Made by a program: the position numbers and the translations under genes. From Nitrosomonas marina (lineage in GTDB: Bacteria; Pseudomonadota; Gammaproteobacteria; Burkholderiales; Nitrosomonadaceae), in assembly GCF_900111605.1 (NCBI RefSeq), contig NZ_FOIA01000017.1:1-64000 (forward strand): 64,000 nt of DNA, read 5' to 3'. Shown piece by piece: positions 1-9,199 of the stretch. Under the pieces are notes generated by a model that ran no database searches, was not told where the DNA came from, and worked only from the letters and a program-made list of their open reading frames with translations. Each line of letters starts with the position of its first letter. Positions within the stretch are counted from its first letter, which is position 1.

Positions 1-84
1 AATACCGCACCGGTTGATTGGCGTTTTAGCACTGAGGATGCAAGGATAAAGCTAAAGAGACTTTATCCTAATTTATTAAGTTGA
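1..84 (+). pseudogene. C-terminal tail of a transposase-like protein (window-edge fragment)
   Basis: Frame 1 is open from the window edge to a TGA at 82-84. It encodes a short tail containing DWRFSTEDARIKLKRLYP. From memory, this basic tail resembles the C-terminus of IS630-type transposases; that family call is not provable here. The universal stress reading frame opens immediately downstream without its own N-terminal half, which fits an insertion sequence end having landed inside that gene. The rest of the element lies outside the window. Confidence 0.4.
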
Positions 85-114
85 AGGAGTACTAGTGCCG
101 ATCTGCAAACCAGG

Positions 115-915
115 TTGGCACATTATTATGAACAGCAAATCGCTTCACTGGTTGAACCGTATCGAAAAAGAATTCCCATACGTACATTAGTTCTTGAAGG
201 TATCGTATTTCTGGAAATTATACGTGAAGTCTTGCGTAATAAGCATGACCTGGTCGTTAAAATGACTGACACAACTGACTGGCTGGGTCAGTTATTTAGC
301 AGTGACGATATGCACCTATTGCGTAAGTGCCCTTGCCCTGTTTGGCTGGTCAAACCGAATGCCCCTAAAACATGCCGCAGAATTCTTGCTGCTGTGGACG
401 TAAGTAATGATTGTACGGCGTCAGAACTAATGACAAGACAGGAATTGAATCAGCGTATTCTGCAAGCAGCGATTTCTCTTGCTCTTTCTGAGTTTGGTAG
501 GCTTCATATTGTGCATGTATGGGATGCGATTGGCGAAAATCTTTTACGAACGCGTCGCGCGCTTTTTATGGATGCAACATATGACGAAATTACTCAATAT
601 ATAGAACAAGTAAAAATACAGCATCAAAAAAACTTGAATTTTTTGATGCATGAAATGACGGATAGGCTTGGTAAGAGCACGATGGATTATCTTAGGCCGC
701 AGCTACATTTAATAAAGGGGAGTGCGCGTAAGGAGGTTCCTGTTTTGTCTAAGCAACTTGAAGCTGATCTTATAATCATGGGAACAGTAGCCCGCACAGG
801 TATTCCTGGATTTATTATGGGAAATACTGCGGAGGCAATTCTTAATCATATTAACTGCTCTGTGCTCGCAATTAAACCTCCAGGTTTTGACACGCCAGTG
901 AAACTAGAAAACTAA
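115..915 (+). CDS. Universal stress protein, 5'-truncated tandem Usp
   Basis: Cytoplasmic stress-response protein of the UspA superfamily. The C-terminal Usp domain (about residue 86 to the end) looks complete and ends with the nucleotide-loop pattern MGTVARTGIPGFIMGNTAE followed by SVLAIKP. The N-terminal domain is only a second half (FLEIIREVLRNKHDLV, then LLRKCPCPVWLVKP), so about 80 residues are missing compared with tandem Usp proteins of about 280-310 residues. The frame stays open upstream to a stop at 82-84 and still reads like Usp (ADLQTRLAHYY) back to about position 97. The TTG at 115 is therefore only the first available start codon, not a convincing one. The GAAGGAG at 84-90 is spaced for a GTG at 95, but that is out of frame. 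Most likely a decaying gene cut by a mobile element. Domain identity is firm; expression is doubtful. Confidence 0.75.
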   Translation: MAHYYEQQIASLVEPYRKRIPIRTLVLEGIVFLEIIREVLRNKHDLVVKMTDTTDWLGQLFSSDDMHLLRKCPCPVWLVKPNAPKTCRRILAAVDVSNDCTASELMTRQELNQRILQAAISLALSEFGRLHIVHVWDAIGENLLRTRRALFMDATYDEITQYIEQVKIQHQKNLNFLMHEMTDRLGKSTMDYLRPQLHLIKGSARKEVPVLSKQLEADLIIMGTVARTGIPGFIMGNTAEAILNHINCSVLAIKPPGFDTPVKLEN

Positions 916-1478
916 ACAATTTATTTCTATAAAACAACAGTCTCTAGTCTCTATAATAAATTTATTACTAATAACACAGTTTGTCTAAAAAAAAGTATTG
1001 TTGTATTTAGAATTCTGTTGATAGTTAATTACACAGATATGATAACAATTTCAAAACCGGTATTGCGGCAGTTTATAGCCTGATTTATCCATCATGTGCG
1101 GCCGCTAGCAATCAGCATCTACGTAGTAAGCCATTTTTCTGAAATTACAAACTGACAGAATTGCAATCCGTTTCTACTCAATGATATTAGTAAAAACCTT
1201 TGTCTGATTGCGTCAAATCATATAATGTGCATCAACGTGATCGGGTCGCGCTTGATAGCCATGATCATGATATTGCTCGATGGATGGGAATGCCGAGTCA
1301 AATTGAATTAAATCCGGTCTAGCTCCATCTAAGAATAAATATATCAGTCTGTATTAATGATTTCAGTCACGATCAGCGACTGGAGAATCAATTTTACGGT
1401 AACGCGGTTGCCTGTTCATTCAGGCAAGGTTCAACGGATCATGTAGGCAGTAATCAATTTTTCGGGGAGGTGGTTTAA
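916..1478. other. Gene-free stretch of about 560 bp
   Basis: No convincing gene is present. The stretch is AT-rich near 916-1080. A short open frame at 1194-1322 (stop TAG) has protein-like composition (ALDSHDHDIARWMGMPS) but no good start or Shine-Dalgarno, and could be a relic of a lost gene. The Shine-Dalgarno of the downstream protease gene is GGGGAGG near 1463-1470. Confidence 0.5.
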
Positions 1479-2600
1479 ATGCTGGAATCGTCATTTCGCA
1501 TCGGTACTGTTGCGGGTATTCGGATCGGAGTGCATTACACCTGGTTTATTGTATTTTTATTGCTGAGCGGTGCGTTGGCGACTTATTTCAGAGAAACGCA
1601 TAGCGAATGGAGCGGGAGCGTGGTGTTGTTGACAGCGCTGGTGACGACGCTGATGTATTTTGTAAGTATTGTATTGCATGAACTGGGACACAGTCTGGTA
1701 GCAATAGCGCGTGGTGTTCAGGTACGTGCGATTACACTGTTTATATTTGGCGGCATAGCGCAGACCGAAAAGGATGCGGATACCGCAGCAACTGAATTTT
1801 ATATTGCGATTGCCGGTCCGCTGGTCAGTTTCGCGCTGGCTGTATTGTTCTATTTTTTGGGTTTATGGTTGATACCGTACAGTGAAATAGCCGCTGAAGC
1901 GTTGAAGTGGCTGGCCACGATTAATTTTGTTCTGGCGATATTCAATTTGGTGCCTGGTTTTCCTCTGGATGGTGGCCGCGTCTTTCGCGCTGTCGTATGG
2001 CGGTTTACCGGTGATGCCGTCAAAGGCATGCAATGGGCAGTTATAGGCGGAAAAGTGGTGGCTTACGGGCTGATGTTGCTGGGTGCGCTTGTTGGGCTGC
2101 AGCCGGGAATGCTGCTTAATGGCATCTGGTTGCTGGCGCTGGGCTGGTTTTTGTTTGCTGCAGCAGAAGGAAGCAGACGCGCCTATTTTTCGTCACGCCT
2201 GGCAGCGCATGTGCCCGTTGGCGAGGTGATGCAAAAAGATGTGCCGACGGTGTCCGCAGATATGAGCCTGCTTTATTGGATTGACGCGCAAATGTTACTG
2301 ACAGGCCAACGGTCGGCGCTGGTGACCCAGGATGAAAAAACCGTTGGTCTGATCACTTTGAACGACATCATGAAATGTCCGCGAACGCAATGGCCGGATA
2401 CTTCCGTGCGTCAGTACATGACACCGCTGGAACGTTTTCACTTCGTCAATCCTGCCAACAGCATGTTTGAGGTGTTACAGATCATGCGTGAACACAATAT
2501 CAATCAGGTGCCCGTGATGGACAGTGGTGAGGTAGTCGGCTGGGTCGACCGTGAACGCCTGCTGAAAATTCTGGAACTGCATTCCGCGGTCGGTCATTGA
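1479..2600 (+). CDS. Site-2 protease family membrane metalloprotease with CBS domains
   Basis: Intramembrane zinc protease of family M50 (SpoIVFB-like branch), expected to cut transmembrane or membrane-proximal substrates. Several hydrophobic segments fill residues 1-230. The zinc site HELGH is at residues 67-71, and the third ligand motif NLVPGFPLDGGR is at 156-167 with Asp164. The C-terminal third (about 240-373) holds a pair of CBS modules (VGEVMQKDVPTVSADMS and VRQYMTPLERFHFVNPANS), which in this family usually bind adenosyl nucleotides and tune activity. The length, 373 residues, is typical for M50-CBS proteins. The start ATG follows GGGGAGG at good spacing. The gene stands alone, converging on the CHAT gene. 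The substrate cannot be deduced. Confidence 0.92.
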   Translation: MLESSFRIGTVAGIRIGVHYTWFIVFLLLSGALATYFRETHSEWSGSVVLLTALVTTLMYFVSIVLHELGHSLVAIARGVQVRAITLFIFGGIAQTEKDADTAATEFYIAIAGPLVSFALAVLFYFLGLWLIPYSEIAAEALKWLATINFVLAIFNLVPGFPLDGGRVFRAVVWRFTGDAVKGMQWAVIGGKVVAYGLMLLGALVGLQPGMLLNGIWLLALGWFLFAAAEGSRRAYFSSRLAAHVPVGEVMQKDVPTVSADMSLLYWIDAQMLLTGQRSALVTQDEKTVGLITLNDIMKCPRTQWPDTSVRQYMTPLERFHFVNPANSMFEVLQIMREHNINQVPVMDSGEVVGWVDRERLLKILELHSAVGH

Positions 2601-2662
2601 TGGCGTTACCGGAAATCAGCCGAATGGCGTCTTAAAAGGGCGGCAGACAGTTTATTTATTTT

Positions 2663-5600
2663 TTACAGGGGTTTCCAGTTACCCGAAACGATAAAGCCTG
2701 CCCAGTAAAATGGATGATTGCGATTTCTACCGTCGAGTATTTCCAGTTGTGTATTGCGCATGGCTTCTGAACGACCTTGTCTGTCGTTGATGAGACGGTC
2801 GTAATATCCAGCCATTAAATCCACGGTTGCACGGTCATCAATTTTCCACAGACTCATTACCTGCGTTTCTGATCCGGCAAGCACCAGCGCGCGGCGCAGG
2901 CCGAAAACACCCTTGCCGTTCTGAATATCACCTATGCCGGTTTCACATGCTGATAATACCACCAGCTGAGTGCTCCATAAGTCCATGCCGGTTACCTCGA
3001 GCGCGGTTACGATACCATCGTCATCACCGGATTTGAGTTGATTGGCGCCAGCCAGTGCGATACCAGAGCGCAGCAGCGGGTTTTCCTTGAATAACCGTTT
3101 TTCGGAATTTGTCACCGTGGATAGGTCTGATGGGTAAAATCCAGAAATGGGAAGTGCCCGCGCAGTATCACTGGATGCAGGCGCGGTTTCGTCCAAATCG
3201 TTCAGGAAGAAACCATGTGTTGCCAGATGCAGAATCTGTGGGCTGTCGAGATGCTTCAGTGCTGTTTCTGTCGCGGCCTGCCGGGTAAAAAGTCTTGCGT
3301 TTCGAAGTTTGTTCTGGAGTGCGGCAGCTTCAGCCAGCGTGCCAGGCAGCGACTGAAAAAACATTCGGTTAAAATCGATAGAACGTCGATCGCCCGATTC
3401 GTCGGAGTCCGTACCGTTAAATGCACTCAAGGTGTCATTTTTTTGCTGAAGTACAACGCCAAAATCAACATCGGCAAAAATCGCGGGTGGTTGCCGGTTC
3501 GCTACTTTGTCGCCGGTTTGTGCGTCAACTCGTAACAGGTCCCGCCCGGAGCTGAGATAGGTGAATTGATGCAGTTTGATCAAAAATTGATCATTTTCAT
3601 CCATCAGTGCCGCAAAAGGGACCAGATTCAGTGCGCCATCCGGTGAGACAAGCACATTATTAATGTTTGCAGTGAATTTGCGTAGCGGTTCCATGATAAG
3701 CGCATCGAGCTCGCGTGCTTTTCGGTACACAGCGTCTTTGCGGGAATCATTCAGGCTGTCACGAAATTCGAAAATCAGCTTTTCAATGCTTTGTGCATTG
3801 CCCAAATCGATCGCTTCCGGATCGCCCTGAGGCTTCAGGATGTAGGCGGCATATCGAGCATCGCTCCATTGCTTTTTAATGGTTGCTCTGGGGTTGAACG
3901 GCTGGTAACGTACATATTCAATCAGTACTGCATCGTTGGGAATTGCCTGCTGGACAGCGTCCAGCGTGACCGGTTGGATTTGAGCCCGAAATTCCGCACT
4001 TTTTTTGCTGATTTGATCTTCAAGTCTGGAGGCTTCCCGTTCAAGCCGCTTTTTGCGACTGAAATATTCTCTACCCGATATTGTGTTTTGATATGCAAGG
4101 TTATACAGCCGTGAACGTTGCTGGTTGAACTCGGACAAACGGTCAAGCAGCGTTCGGCCTTCCGGGTCCATGCGTTTCCGAAATACGGACATGCTCGCAT
4201 TCATGCTGTCAAGAATGCGGCCTTTCCGTTGCAGAACAACTGTGGTTGCGAGTCTAGCAGCATTTCTTTGTACAGTGGCGGCTGCGTTATCCATATGGAA
4301 TGAAATTGCAGCGTCCAGCTCTGTCTGGATCGTAGCCAGAAAATCATGTTTTTTCTGTTCGGTGCCGTGCGTCATCATCGAACGCAAATAGCGGGCGCTG
4401 ATTTCATTCGCGCGCTGTTGTAGCGCAAGTGCTTGCCGAATACTGTCCGGCTTGCCCTGAGCCCATAGATTCAAGGCAAAGTTTTGACTAAAAATGCCCA
4501 TCTCGGGATGATCCGGTCCGAGCGTTTTGTCACCTGTTTGCATTAGCTGCTCAAATAGTGGCCGAGCACTTGCATAACGCCCCTGATCCCAATGAAGCAG
4601 CGCCAGATTGTTAAGAGTCCTAGCTACAAACGGATGATTTACACCAAGTTTATTCTGGTATATTTCCAGCGCTTGTCTTAATAATGGTTCGGCCTGATCC
4701 AGCTGGCCCTGGTTCCGGTAAAGCATGGCCAGACTGTTAAGACTGGCCGCAACATCCGGGTGATCAGGACCCAGCATTTTTTTTCGTATTTCCAGCGATC
4801 GTTTGTACAGCGGTTCGGCTTCGGCGTACTGTCTTTGCTCCCAATAAAGCAGCGCCAGATTGTTCAGGCTTTTGGCCACATCCGGATAATTCTGTCCCAG
4901 TACGGTTTCCCATATTTTTAACGACTGAAGATACAATGGTTCGGCGCTGGCATACTGTCCCAGGATCCGGTAATGTTCCGCCAGGTTATTCATACTCATT
5001 GCAACAGCCGGATGGTCCGCACCCAGTAATTTTTTGCGTATTGCCAGTGCCTGTTCAAGTAATGGTTCAGCCTTGATGTGTTGTCCCTGCGCATGATAAA
5101 GCATGGCCAGACTGTTAAGACCGGCCGCCACATCCGGGTGGTCTGTGCCGTATTCGGTTTTCCATATTGATAATGAGCGCTTCAGCAACGGCTTTGCTTC
5201 TACATAGCGGCCCTGATGATAATAAAGCATTCCAAGGTTGTTAAGGCTGGTTGCTACATGTGGATGATCGTTACCATATGCTTTCTTGAAAATTTCGAGC
5301 GATCGCTGATACAACGGCTCTGCCTTTGCATATAGGCCCTGATCGAGATACAGTGCAGCAAGATTGTTCAGACCTGTTGCAATATCCGTCTGGTCGGTGT
5401 TGGATGTTTTTTCATAGATATCCAGCGACCGTTCATATAGCGGTTCGGCTTCTTTATACAGACCTTGCGCATGATATAGGTCACCCAGATTGTTTAAAAT
5501 GAGCGCCACCTCAGGATGTTCCGGGCCAAACGTTTGTTGTCGCATTTTGAGCGACTGCTCAAATAGTGCCTTTGCTTTGTCAAACTGAAGCTGGTCCCGG

Positions 5601-6610
5601 TAAAGCGAGGCCAGATTATTAAGAATTAATGTAACATTGGGATCAGTCGGGCCAAGTGTTTTTTCAAATATTTCAAGTGACTCTTCGTACAGCGCTATTG
5701 CTTTCTTATACTGTCTCTGGTCATGATACAGGTTGGCCAGATTATTCAGGCTGGCCGCTACCTCGGGATGATCAGGGCCGAGCACTTTTTTTCGAATAGC
5801 CAATGCCCGCTCAAACAGGGATTCGGCTTTGCTGCGTTGAGCCAGGTCCAGATACAGTAGCGCCAGGTTGTTCAGGCTTAGTGCAACTTCCAAGTGGTCG
5901 GGGCCCAATGCCTGTTCCAAAATGTTTGTTGACCGTTCAAACAGCGGTATGGCCTTTGCAAACTGGTTCTGGTTCCGGTAAAACACGGCCAGATTGTTCA
6001 GCGCGAGCGCCACATCCGGATGATCAGGACCGAACGCATTTTCCCGTATGGCAAGCGACTGATGAAACAGTGATTCGGCATCGCTATTCTGGCCCAGTTC
6101 CTGGTATACAGAGGCTAGATCATTAAGGACAATTGCTACTTCGGGGTGGTCTGCTCCAAGCGTTTTTTTTAAAATTTTCAGCGATTGGACATACAATGAT
6201 TCCGCTTTTAAAGGTTGCCCCTGTTTTCTGTATAATGCCGCCAGTTCATTGTTGACCAATGCAACATCCTGATGTGTGTCTCCATGCAATTTTTTAATCA
6301 GATGCAGTGCACGCGTGAATTGCTGTTCCGCTTGGGCATACTGTGCTTGTTCAAAAAAAATCTTTCCCAGAAAAATATATCCAAGCGTACGGTATTCGGG
6401 ATCCAGATCCGGTGTGTTTTCAGCAATCCGGATAAGTTTGCGCGTGGATATGGCGGCTTTTTCGTATTCACCCTGCTGAATCAGCGTTATGGCCTGATTG
6501 AGTAACGATTCCGGGGCGTTGTTCTGGGCATACGCAGGCAATGGTACGCCTGGATTCAGCAAAAGAAACAATAGCAACAATAATAAAAATATCCCTGCTT
6601 TCATGGTCAC
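2663..6610 (-). CDS. Secreted TPR-CHAT domain protein
   Basis: A 1315-residue protein with a hydrophobic signal segment at residues 5-28 (cleavage plausible after AYA), so it is probably periplasmic or surface exposed. Residues 108-737 hold fifteen kinesin-light-chain-type TPR units of exactly 42 residues (pattern LGPDHPEVAxSLNNLAxLY). A linker with helical, charged stretches follows, and the C-terminal 350 residues are a CHAT domain, a caspase-fold (clan CD) protease relative. The catalytic pair is visible: His1132 in LHLATHGFF and Cys1222 in VVLSACETG. CHAT-TPR proteins include separase relatives and the Csx29 protease of type III-E CRISPR systems, but most bacterial ones have no known substrate. 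It is divergently arranged with the caspase-like gene starting at 6870. The long identical-length repeats suggest recent repeat expansion. Confidence 0.92.
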   Translation of the reverse strand: MTMKAGIFLLLLLLFLLLNPGVPLPAYAQNNAPESLLNQAITLIQQGEYEKAAISTRKLIRIAENTPDLDPEYRTLGYIFLGKIFFEQAQYAQAEQQFTRALHLIKKLHGDTHQDVALVNNELAALYRKQGQPLKAESLYVQSLKILKKTLGADHPEVAIVLNDLASVYQELGQNSDAESLFHQSLAIRENAFGPDHPDVALALNNLAVFYRNQNQFAKAIPLFERSTNILEQALGPDHLEVALSLNNLALLYLDLAQRSKAESLFERALAIRKKVLGPDHPEVAASLNNLANLYHDQRQYKKAIALYEESLEIFEKTLGPTDPNVTLILNNLASLYRDQLQFDKAKALFEQSLKMRQQTFGPEHPEVALILNNLGDLYHAQGLYKEAEPLYERSLDIYEKTSNTDQTDIATGLNNLAALYLDQGLYAKAEPLYQRSLEIFKKAYGNDHPHVATSLNNLGMLYYHQGRYVEAKPLLKRSLSIWKTEYGTDHPDVAAGLNSLAMLYHAQGQHIKAEPLLEQALAIRKKLLGADHPAVAMSMNNLAEHYRILGQYASAEPLYLQSLKIWETVLGQNYPDVAKSLNNLALLYWEQRQYAEAEPLYKRSLEIRKKMLGPDHPDVAASLNSLAMLYRNQGQLDQAEPLLRQALEIYQNKLGVNHPFVARTLNNLALLHWDQGRYASARPLFEQLMQTGDKTLGPDHPEMGIFSQNFALNLWAQGKPDSIRQALALQQRANEISARYLRSMMTHGTEQKKHDFLATIQTELDAAISFHMDNAAATVQRNAARLATTVVLQRKGRILDSMNASMSVFRKRMDPEGRTLLDRLSEFNQQRSRLYNLAYQNTISGREYFSRKKRLEREASRLEDQISKKSAEFRAQIQPVTLDAVQQAIPNDAVLIEYVRYQPFNPRATIKKQWSDARYAAYILKPQGDPEAIDLGNAQSIEKLIFEFRDSLNDSRKDAVYRKARELDALIMEPLRKFTANINNVLVSPDGALNLVPFAALMDENDQFLIKLHQFTYLSSGRDLLRVDAQTGDKVANRQPPAIFADVDFGVVLQQKNDTLSAFNGTDSDESGDRRSIDFNRMFFQSLPGTLAEAAALQNKLRNARLFTRQAATETALKHLDSPQILHLATHGFFLNDLDETAPASSDTARALPISGFYPSDLSTVTNSEKRLFKENPLLRSGIALAGANQLKSGDDDGIVTALEVTGMDLWSTQLVVLSACETGIGDIQNGKGVFGLRRALVLAGSETQVMSLWKIDDRATVDLMAGYYDRLINDRQGRSEAMRNTQLEILDGRNRNHPFYWAGFIVSGNWKPL
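4400..6289 (-). repeat. Fifteen tandem 126-bp TPR-coding units
   Basis: Within the CHAT gene, the sequence repeats in register every 126 bp, encoding 42-residue TPR units. Each unit carries the same landmarks (DHP, LNNLA, LY, then EPLY or similar). The similarity is also visible at nucleotide level in recurring stretches such as GGATGATCAGGACC. Unit length never varies, which is expected of a protein solenoid kept in register and makes the array a substrate for copy-number change by recombination. Confidence 0.9.
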
Positions 6611-6869
6611 ACCTTCTTGTCCGGTTATGTATCAGAGGCAGGATTTTCTGGAACTTTCTACCAATTTTTTCTGATAATACCCGTCATGTATCTGAACTGA
6701 TTCGCGATACAATGCGTTGTAATACAGTTTGAGATTCGCATTCAGAAAAATGCCTTCTGATATATTTCAACAGGTTATCAAGATTGATGTGTTTCGTACA
6801 GTTTGGGCGATTGTTTGAAGAAGATTCTTGCCCGGACTGTTTTCGATCAATAAAACAGCAAACTTGTAT
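6611..6869. promoter_or_regulatory. Divergent intergenic region between CHAT and caspase genes
   Basis: About 260 bp separates the two divergent starts and must contain the promoters for both unless they are transcribed from further away. No textbook sigma-70 pair or clear operator could be assigned by eye. The CHAT start at 6610 is preceded on its strand by GGTGTGACC-like sequence with only a weak Shine-Dalgarno. Confidence 0.35.
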
Positions 6870-8981
6870 ATGAAAGCTTCACATAGACAATACAGTATTT
6901 CGCTTTATTGCTGTGCAATTCTGCTTTGTGCTATGTCCAGTTTACCAGCGACCGCCGCCAGACATGCGCTCCTTATCGGTATTCAGAATTATCTGGATAC
7001 ACCGCATTTTAGGGGTCGCGGCATACAGCAGCTTGCCGGACCACATAATGATATAGTGATATTGAAGGAATTATTGCTGTCTGAACGTTTTCAGTTTCCA
7101 CAGAAAAATATAAATACCCTGCTGGACGAACAGGCCACGCATACCGGTATTGAAAAAGCTTTTCAGGACCTGGCTGCGCGTGTCCAGCCAGGTGATTTTG
7201 TGTATGTCCACTTCTCGGGGCACGGCAGCGAGCATGACAATTTTGACGATGAAGAAATTTCCGGCATGGATCAAACCTGGGTGACATATGGTTCACCTGA
7301 CGCGGGGTCAAAAGACAGTCGCGACATCATAGACGACCAGATCAATATCTGGCTCTCGAAAATCGGCACTACAACTGACAACATCGTTTTTGTGTCAGAC
7401 TCCTGTCATTCCGGGTCCGTCAGCCGTGGTCTTTTACCGGGTGTTCGCGCGATAGGCAAGGATAACCGGCCTTATCCCGGAATCACGCGCAGCGATAATC
7501 TCAAACCGGTGGGTATTCGAATCGGTGCCAGCGGAGATACCGAGAACGCCTATGAGTACCGTGTAGGCGGCAAGGTTTATGGCCGTTTTACCTGGCACTG
7601 GGCGCAGTCGTTAAGCATGATAAAACCCGGCGAAACCTGGAGCGATGTATTTCATCGTACCGAAGCGCTGATGCGCGAAGATACGATAACAGGCCTCGGC
7701 GTCAACAAACAACAGCCCCAGATCGCATCGCTGCACAGCCAGCATCACAATACCCTGGTGCTGGCTGGAGAAATACCGGAGAACCTGAACAGGATCATTG
7801 TTACGGCAGTGGATGAAGACGGGCAGTTACGGCTGAATGCAGGGCATATCAACAATATTACCAAAGGTTCTGTTTATACAATTGAATCTGCTGCGGATAA
7901 ATCGACAGCAGTCAAAATAACCGACGTTGACACCTACACCAGTAAAGCGAGCATTATCAGCGGTGGCACAGTTGAAGTTGGCGACATTCTGATCGAACAG
8001 CACCGCGCTTACAGCTTTGACCCGATTCCGATTGTAATTGAAGGCGACGGACTGGTGGGGCAGGACCAAATTGATAGTTTTTCCGCCGGGATTGAAGAAA
8101 TGCTGGATAAAAACGAATACCGGATGGTCAGTGAACGGCAAAACGACGGTTTTATCATTCGTTTGTTCAGACCTGAACAGCGCAACGGTATGTACGTTCG
8201 AGAGACAGGCAACAGCACTTTGCCAAAATCGCATCCCGATGCCGACCTGCAGGCGTGGGTGATGACCATGCAGGAGGATGTGCTGGATGAGGCCCTGCAT
8301 GTGAATCTTGCCGGCGGCTTTGAGCAGGGTATTGATCAGTTGGCCATAAACATGGGAATACTGGTTGATCTGCTGGACCTGAAAAAACTGCAGAGTTCCC
8401 CGCCTGATATTCAAATCAGGGCGCATGAAATTATCAAGGACGAAACCTGTGATGAAAGCCATCAGACAGATGATTGTTTTAGACTGAAGAACAGGTACCG
8501 TATTACCCGGACACTGGATTTGAACCAGTTGAACGGACAGCAATTGCCACAGGGAAGCATCCTCGGATTCTCGGTCGCAAACAACGCCGATGAACCCTAT
8601 TATATTTATCTAATGAGCCTGAGTCTTCGTGACGGTGGTTTTGTACAGTTTCCATATGGTGGCAGAACGGCCGAATATGCCCTGATCAAAGCAGGTGAAT
8701 CCAGAAAGCTGACCGATGGCGGCGCGCTTGAATTTGCCAGCCCCGGTCTGGAAATTATCAAAGCCATCATCAGCCTGAGGCCCCTGGATACACGCGCATT
8801 TGAATTCAAGGGCGTCGCATCCTACCGAAGTACAGTCAAAGTAACTACGCCGCAAAATCATCTGGAACAGTTGCTGAACCGGACGGCACGAAGAGCGGTC
8901 AGACGATATGCACCAGAACCTTCTGAATGGGGTACAATACAGGCTGAAATCATGGTGACGGAGCGTGAGGAGATACAATAG
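6870..8981 (+). CDS. Secreted caspase-family (C14) protein with DUF4384-like domain
   Basis: A 703-residue protein starting at the ATG at 6870. An upstream in-frame TTG at 6828 would only add residues before the signal peptide. Residues 12-29 are a signal segment ending ATA, so export is expected. The caspase fold follows: ARHALLIGIQNY, then His118 in VHFSGHG and Cys179 in FVSDSCHSG, the intact metacaspase-type catalytic dyad. The middle (about 300-520) is not recognised. The C-terminal region (about 550-690, with ILGFSVANNADEPYYIYLMS and KAGESRKL) resembles DUF4384, a frequent partner of bacterial secreted caspases. It is divergent from the CHAT protease gene, so two clan-CD cysteine proteases share one regulatory region. 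Possible roles are proteolytic signalling, stress or conflict response; none is proven. Confidence 0.88.
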   Translation: MKASHRQYSISLYCCAILLCAMSSLPATAARHALLIGIQNYLDTPHFRGRGIQQLAGPHNDIVILKELLLSERFQFPQKNINTLLDEQATHTGIEKAFQDLAARVQPGDFVYVHFSGHGSEHDNFDDEEISGMDQTWVTYGSPDAGSKDSRDIIDDQINIWLSKIGTTTDNIVFVSDSCHSGSVSRGLLPGVRAIGKDNRPYPGITRSDNLKPVGIRIGASGDTENAYEYRVGGKVYGRFTWHWAQSLSMIKPGETWSDVFHRTEALMREDTITGLGVNKQQPQIASLHSQHHNTLVLAGEIPENLNRIIVTAVDEDGQLRLNAGHINNITKGSVYTIESAADKSTAVKITDVDTYTSKASIISGGTVEVGDILIEQHRAYSFDPIPIVIEGDGLVGQDQIDSFSAGIEEMLDKNEYRMVSERQNDGFIIRLFRPEQRNGMYVRETGNSTLPKSHPDADLQAWVMTMQEDVLDEALHVNLAGGFEQGIDQLAINMGILVDLLDLKKLQSSPPDIQIRAHEIIKDETCDESHQTDDCFRLKNRYRITRTLDLNQLNGQQLPQGSILGFSVANNADEPYYIYLMSLSLRDGGFVQFPYGGRTAEYALIKAGESRKLTDGGALEFASPGLEIIKAIISLRPLDTRAFEFKGVASYRSTVKVTTPQNHLEQLLNRTARRAVRRYAPEPSEWGTIQAEIMVTEREEIQ

Positions 8982-9043
8982 GCTGCTGGAGAGTGATTAC
9001 AATCGTGCACTCAGGGAAGGAAAAGCATTGTCTTCAGACAGCC

Positions 9044-9186
9044 AGTTTTTTGGCAGTCTGATTATGTGTGTAGATCATGACCTGCCAGTAAACCCACATA
9101 ACGTTCAAGCACATATTTGTCCGGAACATCCAGCATATGCCGAATAAAATCAGCGCGGTGCCGTTCATCGTAAAACGGTCGGTGTG
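9044..9186 (-). pseudogene. Orphan duplicate of the 3' end of the glycosyltransferase-like gene
   Basis: Positions 9076-9186 match 14053-14163 over 111 bp with two differences (near 9110 and 9113). A further short match (AGTTTTTTGGCAGT, 9044-9057 versus 14034-14047) is offset by a 13-nt insertion. In the full gene this segment encodes C-terminal residues from HRPFYDERHRADF to GLLAGHV. Here it has no start and no upstream coding part, so it is a detached 3' fragment. It sits immediately beyond the 3' end of the caspase gene and marks the left boundary of the segment carrying the large membrane gene. Confidence 0.88.
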
Positions 9187-9199
9187 TACGGTCTTTCTT

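Noticed and set aside
1098..1126. Cluster of restriction-site-like hexamers and a NotI-like octamer resembling a vector polylinker
   Set aside because: Only a few sites occur and the flanks look like ordinary genomic DNA; chance is enough.
8965..9147. 60-codon plus-strand open frame after the caspase gene
   Set aside because: It runs antisense through the duplicated gene fragment, has no Shine-Dalgarno and no known similarity.
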